Below, one piece after another: positions 1 through 6,478 of a stretch of DNA of 8,469 nt. Where the stretch lies: positions 1 through 8,469 of the forward strand of contig CAMPIC010000095.1 in NCBI GenBank assembly GCA_946886185.1, in the 5' to 3' direction. The notes below the pieces were generated by a model that saw only the letters and a program-made list of their open reading frames with translations, made no database searches and was not told where the DNA came from. The position numbers were made by a program, and so were the translations under genes. Each line of letters opens with the position of its first letter. Positions within the stretch are counted from its first letter, which is position 1. Origin of the DNA: an uncultured bacterium (GTDB lineage: Bacteria > Eisenbacteria > RBG-16-71-46 > CAIMUX01).

Positions 1-12
1 ATCCTGGATGAC

Positions 13-1110
13 GTGGCTCCGAACCACGAGAGGGTCACCGGAAGCGGTCATGACTTCCGCGCGGACAGGAGCCGTTCCGCGGCCGACAGCCCGTCCGGCC
101 AGCCGGCCGATCCTGACCGGGCCGATGCGATGGTCGAGGTGGAAGACACCGCCTTGCTCGACGCCTACTCCAATGCCGTCTCGGGAGCCGCCGAACGCGT
201 CAGTCCCGCGGTCGTGCACATCGAGGTCGAGCGGAAGGTGCCGGGACCGGACAAGAAGATGCGCAACGTCCCCGCGGGGACCGGCTCCGGTTTCCTCTTC
301 ACGCACGACGGGTTCATCCTCACGAACAGTCACGTGGTGGATGGAGCCAACCGGATCTGGGTCACCGAGGTCGATGGGACCCGGAGCGAGGCGATCCTCA
401 TCGGAGACGATCCGGACACCGATCTCGCGGTCATCCGCGTCCCGGGCGGCGGGCATCCGGTCGTCGATTTGGGCGACTCCTCGACCATTCGCGTCGGCCA
501 AGTCGCGATCGCGATCGGCAATCCGTTCGGATTCCAGTACACCGTCACCGCGGGCGTGATCTCCGCGCTGGGACGTTCCTTGCGCTCGCGCTCCGGGCGC
601 CTGATCGATGACGTGATCCAGACCGATGCGGCGCTCAATCCGGGCAACTCGGGAGGGCCGCTGCTCAACTCGCGCGGCGAGGTGATCGGCGTCAACACCG
701 CGATGATCCTTCCGGCGCAGGGAATCTGCTTCGCGATCGGGATCAACACCGCCAAGTTCGTCGCGTCGCAGCTCATGACCAAGGGACGGATCCGGAGAGG
801 CCATCTCGGATTCGCGGGACAGAACGTGGTGATTCCACGCCGGATGGTGCGCGCGCTCGGTCTTCCGATCTCGACCGGCATCCAGATCTCGGCCGTCGAG
901 CAGGGGAGCCCGGCAGCGGAGGCCGGTCTGCTGAGCGGGGACCTGCTGATCAGTTTCGCGGGCGAGCCGGTGGGTGGAATCGACGAGTTGCAGCGGCACA
1001 TGACCGAGGAGCGAATCGGCGTGCCCACAAAGATGGCGGTCTTGCGCCGGCTCAAGATCCTCGAGCTCGAAGTGACTCCGCTGGAGCGGGGCGCCCCGGT
1101 TCACGCTTGA
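13..1110 (+). CDS. HtrA-like (S1C) trypsin-type serine protease with one C-terminal PDZ domain
   Basis: Predicted ATP-independent serine endopeptidase of the HtrA/Deg type, which handles misfolded or damaged proteins. Seen, numbering from the GTG at 13: a polar N-terminus (1-45), a chymotrypsin-like domain (about 46-255) and a PDZ domain (about 262-355). The catalytic triad is complete: His107 in TNSHVVDGA, Asp137 in DPDTDLAV and Ser213 in NPGNSGGP. The start is uncertain. The frame is open to the left edge (ATC CTG GAT GAC before the GTG), so the true start may lie outside the window. An in-frame ATG at 130 would give a shorter protein starting just before the conserved LLDAYSNAV segment. 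No good Shine-Dalgarno precedes either start. No signal peptide or membrane segment is visible in the part seen, so this copy may be cytoplasmic, unlike DegP or DegS. The stop codon lies inside a strong hairpin. The family call is firm; the cellular role and compartment are inferred. Confidence 0.9.
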   Translation: MAPNHERVTGSGHDFRADRSRSAADSPSGQPADPDRADAMVEVEDTALLDAYSNAVSGAAERVSPAVVHIEVERKVPGPDKKMRNVPAGTGSGFLFTHDGFILTNSHVVDGANRIWVTEVDGTRSEAILIGDDPDTDLAVIRVPGGGHPVVDLGDSSTIRVGQVAIAIGNPFGFQYTVTAGVISALGRSLRSRSGRLIDDVIQTDAALNPGNSGGPLLNSRGEVIGVNTAMILPAQGICFAIGINTAKFVASQLMTKGRIRRGHLGFAGQNVVIPRRMVRALGLPISTGIQISAVEQGSPAAEAGLLSGDLLISFAGEPVGGIDELQRHMTEERIGVPTKMAVLRRLKILELEVTPLERGAPVHA

Positions 1111-1118
1111 ACCGGGGC
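1093..1118 (+). terminator. Perfect 11-bp hairpin over the protease stop codon
   Basis: Arms gccccggttca (1093-1103) and tgaaccggggc (1108-1118) are exact reverse complements around the 4-base loop cgct. The TGA stop (1108-1110) opens the right arm. A second GC hairpin follows directly: cccggc (1123-1128) with gccggg (1135-1140). No T-run follows either, so this is not a canonical intrinsic terminator. It may act as a 3'-end stabiliser or as a Rho-assisted or U-less terminator. The structure is read directly; its function is inferred. Confidence 0.6.
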
Positions 1119-1432
1119 CCTGCCCGGCGCGGGTGCCGGGAGTTATCCGTAGGCCACTCTGCTCAGGACTGACCGGACCAGACACCCGCCTTCACCTTCG
1201 GTCGCTCGCTCCGAAGTGATCCGGGCGAGGCGGTCCTGGCCCAGTCATGATCGCCTGCAGCTTCCATCGATTCAGTTGAACCTTTTTCCCTCGACCTTCG
1301 TCTATGACCGGGCGAGGGGAGCGGCCGGGTAATCCCTCCTTCGTTGTTTTCCATGGATCGTGCGTATCGGATCCCCGGGCTTCCCGGGCTAATCTCCGCG
1401 AGCACTGGCACGCTTCGAACAGGGACCCAGCC
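1111..1432. other. Non-coding gap between the protease and barrel genes
   Basis: No credible gene lies in this 322-base stretch. It holds the right half of the stop-codon hairpin, a second GC hairpin (1123-1140) and a possible extended imperfect hairpin (1175-1236): ggacc with ggtcc, cgcc with ggcg, then tcaccttcg against cgaagtga with one bulge. Further on there is a T-run in acctttttccc (1280-1290) and a cccggg-ctt-cccggg element (1374-1388) in the leader of the next gene. TTGAAC at 1276-1281 resembles a -35 box, but no convincing -10 lies 16-18 bases downstream. An in-frame ATG at 1304 has no ribosome binding site and would only extend the barrel protein with low-quality sequence. Confidence 0.5.
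1421..1425 (+). promoter_or_regulatory. Ribosome binding site that decides the start of the DUF5916 gene
   Basis: AGGGA lies 7 bases before the ATG at 1433. The alternative in-frame ATG at 1304 has only pyrimidine-rich sequence in front of it. This favours 1433 as the start, and the resulting protein still carries the complete hydrophobic signal segment. Confidence 0.6.
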
Positions 1433-3871
1433 ATGCCCCATTTCCGGAAGCAAGCGACAACTTCACCGAGAAGAGAACTCCGGTCGCGAGCGTTTGCGGC
1501 TGCCCGAGCTCCGATCCCGGCCCATCTCCCGGCGATCGCAATCGGGCGGACCGACCTTCTCCTGCCGAGGGTCGCAGTTTTGCCGCTCCTCCCGATTTCT
1601 ATCCTGATCGGGCTCGCGTCCCTGACGATCCTGAGGACGGATGCCCACGCGGTCGAGCCGAAGTTCCATCCGGATTTGCACATCAGCAAGACGACCGGCT
1701 CGATCCGGATCGACGGGGAGCTGGACGACGCCGGATGGCAGGATGCGACCCTCGCGGAAGGATTCGTCGAAATCGAGCCGGGCGATCAGGTCGAGCCGCC
1801 GGTGCAATCGCGCGCGATGATTACCTATGACGACGCCAACCTCTATGTGGCGCTGATCGCGGAAGACGATCCGAATACGATCCGCGTTTCGCTCCGCGAG
1901 CGCGACGACATCTGGTCGGACGACTACTTCGGAATCATGCTCGACACCTACGGCAGCCTTCAGTGGGGCTATGAGATCTTCGTCAATCCGCTCGGGATCC
2001 AGGGAGACCTGCGCGTCAACAGCGACGGCTCGGAGGATTCCGGGTTCGATCTCATCTGGGATTCCAAGGGGAAGATCACCGAGACCGGATATCAGGTCGA
2101 GCTCGCGATTCCCTTCTCCAGCCTCCGCTTCGAAGATCGACCGGAGCAGAGGTGGCGCATGAACCTGTGGCGCGACCACCAGCGCGACGTGCGGCGCCGG
2201 TACTCCTGGGCAGCGCAGAATCGGGACGACCCGTGCTGGATGTGCCAGTGGGGGTATCTCTCCGGAATCCGCGACATCAGTCCGAGTGCCGATGTCGAGC
2301 TGATCGCGAGCGCCCTCGGGTATCAAAGCGGCGCGCTCCTCTCCCAGGAGCGGACTGCTCCCTTCGAGAACGACCGCCTGGACGGCGCGGCCAGCTTGAG
2401 CGGGCGCTATGGGATCACCTCGAGCATCTCCGCCGAGGCGACCATCAATCCCGATTTCAGTCAGATCGAATCGGACGCGGCGCAGATCGACGTGAACAAC
2501 ACCTTCGCGCTGTTCTATCCGGAGCGGCGGCCGTTCTTCCAGGAAGGGAGCGATCTCTACGGCACCTGGATCGACGCGATCTATCCGCGCTCCATCAACA
2601 ACCCTTCCGTGGCCGCGAAGCTCACCGGACAGGTCGGCAGGACGGCGCTCCTCTATCTGGTGGGTCGCGACGATGACTCCCCTCTCGTAATCCCGCTCTC
2701 CGAACGGAGCGTGCTGGTTCCGCTTGGGGCGAGCGTGAGTAACTTGGCTCGTGTGCGTCACAGCTTCCATCGCGATTCGTGGATCGGCGGGCTCGTCACG
2801 GATCGCCGCGTCAATGCGAGCGGCTCCGGCACCGTCTTGAGCGCCGACGCCAACGTGCGCTTCCTCAGAAACTACAACCTCGAGCTGCAGTATGCAGCGA
2901 GTCACACCGACGAGCCGGACGAGCCGATTCTGAGCACTTTCTTCGAGACCGATCTCGATGAAGACGGCGCGCCGGACAAGTTCGACGGCAAGCACACCCT
3001 GGCGCTGGACGGCGAGAGCTTCTGGGGCGACGCTTTCTACGGCAGCATCGAGCGTGGTGGCCGCAATTGGAATTCCGACTTCGACTACTGGTCCTACAGC
3101 CCGACTTTCCGTACCGACAACGGATTCACCACGCAGAACGATTACCAGCAGCTCGTCTGGTGGAACGGCCTCTCCTTCCAGCCCAACAAGCGCGCGCTAT
3201 TGAGCTGGGAGCCGAGCCTTTCGATCGGGAGGATCTTCGATCACGACAATCACTTCGAAGACGAGTGGATCCGCCCGAACCTGTGGTTCCAGTTCCCCTA
3301 TCAGACGTCGCTCTATACCGAGTATCTGATCAGCGCCGAGCGGTTCGGCGTCGATCGGGAGGTGATCCACGGAATCCGGATTTTCTCGACGGGGATGGAC
3401 ACGCGGGTGGGCGAGGTGCTGAGCGCGGGCTTCGACCTGCGAATGGGGAAGGGAATCTACCGCGATCCGACCGCGCCGCAGCTGGCTGATCAGACCGGTC
3501 TGTCGGCGCGATGTACGCTCAAGCCGACCCAGCGGCTGCGCATCGAGCCCAGCTGGGACTACTCGATGATGAAGAGCCGCGGCGATGATCGCACCCTGTT
3601 CGAGGGATACATCGTCCGCACGCGCTCCATCTACAACTTCACGAGGGAGTGGTCCTGCCGGGTGGTGCTCCAGTACAACCAGTTCTCGGATCGGTTCGAC
3701 GTCGAGCCGCTCGTGACGTACCGCCTCAATCCGTTCACGGTGTTCTTCCTTGGAGCGACCAGCCACTACCAGCATTTTTCAGCGGATCCGACGCAGAGCC
3801 TGCCGGACTCCGACTGGCGTCAATCACAACGGCAGGTGTTCGCAAAGCTGCAGTATCTGTTCCGGATCTGA
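1433..3871 (+). CDS. CBM9-like + DUF5916 predicted outer-membrane beta-barrel protein
   Basis: The protein has 812 residues from the ATG at 1433. Seen: an Arg-rich N-terminus (1-41), a hydrophobic segment (about 42-68) ending in a likely signal peptidase I site (DAHA, cleavage after residue 73), a CBM9-like beta-sandwich domain (about 85-282; IRIDGELDDAGW, then YDDANLYVALIAEDD) and a long DUF5916 region to the C-terminus. The DUF5916 signature is clear at about 338-372: NPDFSQIESDAAQIDVN followed by FYPERRPFFQEG. The remainder has the alternating aromatic/polar pattern of beta-barrel strands and ends in FAKLQYLFRI. CBM9-like domains bind sugars in some enzymes; DUF5916 proteins have no established function, so transport or surface glycan binding is a guess. 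Oddities: a signal peptide with a very long n-region, a CxxC pair (Cys268, Cys271) and a DxDxDG acidic motif (507-512) that could bind calcium. It stands alone, followed by a convergent yceI gene. Confidence 0.88.
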   Translation: MPHFRKQATTSPRRELRSRAFAAARAPIPAHLPAIAIGRTDLLLPRVAVLPLLPISILIGLASLTILRTDAHAVEPKFHPDLHISKTTGSIRIDGELDDAGWQDATLAEGFVEIEPGDQVEPPVQSRAMITYDDANLYVALIAEDDPNTIRVSLRERDDIWSDDYFGIMLDTYGSLQWGYEIFVNPLGIQGDLRVNSDGSEDSGFDLIWDSKGKITETGYQVELAIPFSSLRFEDRPEQRWRMNLWRDHQRDVRRRYSWAAQNRDDPCWMCQWGYLSGIRDISPSADVELIASALGYQSGALLSQERTAPFENDRLDGAASLSGRYGITSSISAEATINPDFSQIESDAAQIDVNNTFALFYPERRPFFQEGSDLYGTWIDAIYPRSINNPSVAAKLTGQVGRTALLYLVGRDDDSPLVIPLSERSVLVPLGASVSNLARVRHSFHRDSWIGGLVTDRRVNASGSGTVLSADANVRFLRNYNLELQYAASHTDEPDEPILSTFFETDLDEDGAPDKFDGKHTLALDGESFWGDAFYGSIERGGRNWNSDFDYWSYSPTFRTDNGFTTQNDYQQLVWWNGLSFQPNKRALLSWEPSLSIGRIFDHDNHFEDEWIRPNLWFQFPYQTSLYTEYLISAERFGVDREVIHGIRIFSTGMDTRVGEVLSAGFDLRMGKGIYRDPTAPQLADQTGLSARCTLKPTQRLRIEPSWDYSMMKSRGDDRTLFEGYIVRTRSIYNFTREWSCRVVLQYNQFSDRFDVEPLVTYRLNPFTVFFLGATSHYQHFSADPTQSLPDSDWRQSQRQVFAKLQYLFRI

Positions 3872-3905
3872 GGAATCGGTTCGCGGATTGGGTCGGGGGA
3901 CTCGA

Positions 3906-3937
3906 GCGGGTCGCTGCCCTCGTAGGGCTCGTCCCGC
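3906..3937 (+). terminator. Two-tier hairpin just after the DUF5916 gene
   Basis: gcggg (3906-3910) pairs with cccgc (3933-3937). Inside, after a small internal loop, gccct (3916-3920) pairs with agggc (3924-3928) around the loop cgt. It begins 34 bases after the stop codon. No T-run follows. A role as transcript 3' end or terminator is inferred from position. Confidence 0.35.
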
Positions 3938-3983
3938 CTGCTGGCCGGACTCGTTGCACCGGTTACCGCGGCTTCTGAATTAC

Positions 3984-4028
3984 GAGCGGGCGGTTTCCAC
4001 GAAAGACGGGGTGGAAACCTGCCCGCTC
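3984..4028. terminator. Strong 17-bp hairpin between convergent genes, likely bidirectional terminator
   Basis: Left arm gagcgggc + ggtttccac (3984-4000) pairs with gtggaaacc + gcccgctc (4011-4028). There is one bulged T at 4020 and a 10-base loop (4001-4010). It sits 12 bases after the end of the yceI gene (read on the minus strand) and about 110 bases after the DUF5916 stop. No T-run follows on either strand, so it would work as a U-less or Rho-assisted terminator or as an RNA-end stabiliser for both converging transcripts. The other 169-base gap contents are the smaller hairpin at 3906-3937 and nothing else recognised. Confidence 0.65.
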
Positions 4029-4040
4029 ACACATCCTGCC

Positions 4041-4607
4041 TCAGGCAGCCTTCTTCTTGGCTTCGACATCGATCTGGATGGTCACTTCATCACCGAGGAG
4101 CGATCCGTTGTCGAGCGCTTTGTTCCAGTTGATGCCCCAATCCTGACGATTGACCTTCGTCGATGCGCTGAAGCCCGCGACGTCGCCCATCATGCCCAGG
4201 TACTCCACATTCAGAGTCACCGGCTTGTCGACTCCACGCATGTTGAGAACACCTTCGATGTCGAGACCGGAATCGGTCTGGACGAACTTCGTGCTCTTGA
4301 AGGTCAGGTTCGGATGATTGGCCGCATCGAAGAAGTCCTCGCTCTGCAGGTGCGCGTTGCGCTTCTCGTTGTGCGTCTCGATGCTGCTCACCGGGATCGT
4401 CACCTCGACCGAGCCTGCGGCAGGATTTTCAGGATCGAAGTCGATCGTGCCGCTCACCGCGCCGAAGGTGCCGGTGAGGTTGCTCAGCATGTGCCGGATC
4501 TTGTAAGTCACCGTCGTGTGGGCGTTGTCGACTTCCCAGGTCTCGGCCGCGGCCAGAGCGGGAAGGGTGAGCGCGAGTAGCGCGAGTGCTGAGAATGCCC
4601 TCTTCAT
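4041..4607 (-). CDS. YceI family periplasmic lipocalin-like protein
   Basis: The protein has 188 residues. Residues 1-21 form a classic Sec signal peptide (MKRAF, then a Leu/Ala-rich core, cleavage after ALAAA). The mature part has the YceI pattern: ETWEVDNAHTTVTYKIRHM at the start, the strand around GTIDFDPENP, SSIETHNEKRNAHLQSEDFF, HPNLTFKSTKF, MRGVDKPVTL, then GFSASTKVNRQDWGI and a final LGDEVTIQIDVEA strand. YceI proteins fold as a lipocalin-like barrel that holds a polyisoprenoid chain; the physiological role is poorly defined. Start chosen at the ATG (4607) because it gives the signal peptide and the usual family length of about 190 residues. AAGGGAG lies 11 bases upstream, somewhat far. 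A TTG at 4739 would add 44 unlikely residues before the signal peptide. The C-terminus ends in a short Lys/Ala tail (KKKAA). The gene is divergent from murJ and convergent with the DUF5916 gene. Confidence 0.92.
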   Translation of the reverse strand: MKRAFSALALLALTLPALAAAETWEVDNAHTTVTYKIRHMLSNLTGTFGAVSGTIDFDPENPAAGSVEVTIPVSSIETHNEKRNAHLQSEDFFDAANHPNLTFKSTKFVQTDSGLDIEGVLNMRGVDKPVTLNVEYLGMMGDVAGFSASTKVNRQDWGINWNKALDNGSLLGDEVTIQIDVEAKKKAA

Positions 4608-4618
4608 GTCGATCAGAT

Positions 4619-4625
4619 CTCCCTT
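4619..4625 (-). promoter_or_regulatory. Probable ribosome binding site of the yceI-type gene
   Basis: AAGGGAG on the minus strand ends 11 bases before the ATG at 4607. It is the closest purine-rich match to the 16S tail at this start. The spacing is longer than the usual 5-9 bases. Confidence 0.4.
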
Positions 4626-4814
4626 CGATGGTCCAAGTTTCAGGAGCGTGCCCTCCTTGCGGTCGGACCCGCCCGGCACCCCAGAGGAATACGGTACGCA
4701 TCCGAGCGTCTCGGGGACAGCGCATAGATGTTGGAACAAGTACCTCCGGAAGGAACTTTGTTTCCCTCCTTGTCGCGCACTCCATTCACACCGTCGGCCA
4801 GATTTCTGCGTAAG

Positions 4815-4831
4815 TTATTGTTAAACAATAA
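4815..4831. repeat. AT-rich interrupted palindrome, candidate operator
   Basis: TTATTGT and ACAATAA are perfect 7-base inverted arms around the centre TAA. It lies in the most AT-rich patch of an otherwise GC-rich window, within the divergent yceI/murJ gap. Its centre is about 60 bases upstream of the start site predicted from TATACT. A dimeric transcription factor site is the simplest reading, but no regulator is identified. The perfect symmetry is seen; the function is inferred. Confidence 0.45.
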
Positions 4832-4868
4832 GTTGGTAGCCTGCATGCGATCGTGGACGTCGGCCGGA

Positions 4869-4874
4869 TATACT
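4869..4874 (+). promoter_or_regulatory. Candidate -10 box (TATACT) for murJ
   Basis: TATACT differs from the sigma-70 -10 consensus at one position. It ends 8 bases before the murJ ATG (4883), which places transcription initiation at or within a base or two of the start codon. No good -35 box is seen 16-18 bases upstream (TGCGAT at 4846-4851 is a poor match). If used, the transcript would be leaderless, which agrees with the absence of a Shine-Dalgarno sequence. Confidence 0.4.
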
Positions 4875-4882
4875 CCGCGCCC

Positions 4883-6478
4883 ATGAGCGTGGAACATGGC
4901 GCGAGCCGATCCGGGTCGGAGGGGGAGTGGACCGGCCTGGGCAGGGCGGCTCTGCTCCTCGCCGCGAGCGCCCTGCTGTCGCGCATCCTCGGATACGGCC
5001 GCGACATCATGCTCGCGTACTTCGCGGGAGTGGGCTGGCAGTCCGACGCGTACTTCGCCGCCTTCATCATTCCCGATTGGCTCAACTACCTGCTCGCCGG
5101 CAGCGCGCTCTCCATCGGATTCTTGCCGCTCTACACGCGGGCGCTCCATCGAGGCGGAGAGGCGGAAGCATCCCGTCTGCTCGCGACCGTGTTGGGCAAC
5201 CTCGCGATCATCGCGGTCGCGGTGACGGGGTTGCTCTGGTGGCAGGCGGACCGCCTGATCGCGCTGCAGTTCCCCGAGTTCACGGAAGAAGCGCACCGGC
5301 TCACCGTCGAGACCGTGCGGATCCTCCTTCCCGCGCAGGTTGCATTCATCCTGGGAGGGATCCTCAAAGCCACGCTCTTCGCGCGCGGTCGCTTCGGGGC
5401 CGCCGCCCTGGCGCCGCTCGTATACAACCTGGCGACGATCCTGGGCGGCGTGCTGCTCTATCCGACTCTCGGAGTGAAAGGGTTTGCATGGGGCGTCCTG
5501 GTGGGGGCGGTGCTCGGACCGTTCCTCGCGCCGCTCATCGATGCGCGTCGAGACGGTCCGGTCCGAATGCGCGTCTCGTGGATGGACCGCGACTTCGCGC
5601 GGTATCTCGCGCTCGCCGCTCCGCTCATGCTCGGCCAGTCGCTCCTCACGGTCGACGAGTGGTTCGACAAATGGTTCGGAGGATTGCTCGCACAAGGTTC
5701 GGTGGCGCAGTTGACGTACGCGCGCCGGTTGATGCTGGTGCCGGTCGCGGTGGTTGGGCAGGCGATCGCGACCGCGGCGCTCCCGGCGCTCACGCAGCTC
5801 TGGGAGCGAGGTCGCAAGGAGGAGACGAACGCGACGCTCCTGCGGGCGTTGCAAGGGGGCGCTTCGCTCGGAGTGATGGCCCTGGTTGCGTTCGTGATGC
5901 TCGCCGCTCCGCTCGTCGAAGTGTTCTATCAGCGCGGCGCATGGACCGCGGAGGACACGCAGATCGTTGCCCGCTTGCTCTTCATCCTGTCTCTCTCCAT
6001 TCCCGCGTGGATCCTGCAACAGATCCTGGTCCGCGGGTTCTACGCGCGCGGAGACACCTGGAGGCCGATGGTGCTGGGAACGGTCATCGTGCTCGCGGCG
6101 ATCCCGCTCTACCGATGGATGGCGCTCGAGCACGGGATCACGGGCCTGGCTTGGGCGGGAGTGCTCGGAATGTGGGTCAATTTCATCGCGACCCTGGTGA
6201 TGGCGCGCAGCAGGCACGGAGCGCCCGATCTCCGCACTTTCGCCGGCACGCTTGCGCGCTCCACTGCGTTCGCCCTGGCCGCGGGACTTCCCAGCCTTCT
6301 GATCGTACGAACTCCGTCCTGGCAGGCTCTCGGGAGCTTCGATGCCTATGCGCGTTTGACGCTGGGCGGCGTCCTCTACCTGGTGCTGGCCGCGCTGCTG
6401 TTCTCGCGCTTCGGAGATGACGCGACGCGGTCCATGCTCGGACGTATCCGCGCCAAGCTCCGATCAGGAAGACGATAG
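4883..6478 (+). CDS. murJ: MurJ-type lipid II flippase (MviN family)
   Basis: Predicted inner-membrane flippase that moves lipid II to the periplasmic face for peptidoglycan synthesis. The protein has 531 residues from the ATG at 4883. About 14 hydrophobic segments can be counted, the number known for MurJ. The N-terminus shows the family pattern SRILGYGRDIMLAYF...SDAYFAAF. Arg34, Arg40 and Asp55 have the same 6- and 15-residue spacing as Arg18, Arg24 and Asp39 of E. coli MurJ, residues reported as essential in its central cavity. Segment 8 reads LTYARRLMLVPVAVVGQAI, matching the E. coli YADRL region, with Arg283 at the place of Arg270. Differences: the LLRRIFAEGAFS motif of typical MurJ is replaced by LNYLLAGSALS, and the Asp before the segment-8 Arg is Arg here. 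A GTG at 4853 is an alternative start, but it too lacks a Shine-Dalgarno. The N-terminal 16 residues are polar. The gene stands alone. A related MOP-superfamily exporter is less likely given the conserved charged residues. Confidence 0.9.
   Translation: MSVEHGASRSGSEGEWTGLGRAALLLAASALLSRILGYGRDIMLAYFAGVGWQSDAYFAAFIIPDWLNYLLAGSALSIGFLPLYTRALHRGGEAEASRLLATVLGNLAIIAVAVTGLLWWQADRLIALQFPEFTEEAHRLTVETVRILLPAQVAFILGGILKATLFARGRFGAAALAPLVYNLATILGGVLLYPTLGVKGFAWGVLVGAVLGPFLAPLIDARRDGPVRMRVSWMDRDFARYLALAAPLMLGQSLLTVDEWFDKWFGGLLAQGSVAQLTYARRLMLVPVAVVGQAIATAALPALTQLWERGRKEETNATLLRALQGGASLGVMALVAFVMLAAPLVEVFYQRGAWTAEDTQIVARLLFILSLSIPAWILQQILVRGFYARGDTWRPMVLGTVIVLAAIPLYRWMALEHGITGLAWAGVLGMWVNFIATLVMARSRHGAPDLRTFAGTLARSTAFALAAGLPSLLIVRTPSWQALGSFDAYARLTLGGVLYLVLAALLFSRFGDDATRSMLGRIRAKLRSGRR

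Larger units (their letters stand above)
4608..4882. other. Divergent regulatory region between yceI-type gene and murJ
   Basis: This 275-base gap serves two divergent genes. On the murJ side it holds an AT-rich interrupted palindrome (4815-4831) and a -10-like TATACT (4869-4874). On the minus strand, the yceI leader contains two copies of CAAGGAGGG (4772-4764 and 4659-4651), each a near-perfect Shine-Dalgarno sequence without a usable start codon at normal distance. It also contains a hairpin, GGAGGGAA with TTCCTTCC including one G-U pair (4748-4769), that would hide the first copy. No clear promoter for the yceI gene was found, and no separate gene is supported. Confidence 0.45.

Noticed and set aside
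1405..1424. TGGCACG at 1406-1412, resembling a sigma-54 -24 element
   Set aside because: The matching -12 TTGC element is absent at the required distance.
1463..2995. Open frame of 510 codons on the minus strand inside the DUF5916 gene
   Set aside because: It is antisense to a well-recognised coding frame and has the Arg/Val/Glu-rich composition typical of GC-rich shadows. No domain is recognised.
4608..4739. TTG start at 4739 for the YceI protein, with GGAGG 3 bases upstream
   Set aside because: It would bury the signal peptide behind 44 residues without family similarity. The ATG at 4607 gives the normal length.
4640..6217. Open frame of 525 codons on the minus strand across murJ
   Set aside because: The product is a His/Arg/Glu-rich low-complexity string, the expected mirror of a hydrophobic membrane protein in GC-rich DNA.
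4927..6420. Open frame of 497 codons on the plus strand overlapping murJ
   Set aside because: The Arg/Ala-rich product has no recognisable domain, while the other frame gives a full 14-segment MurJ.
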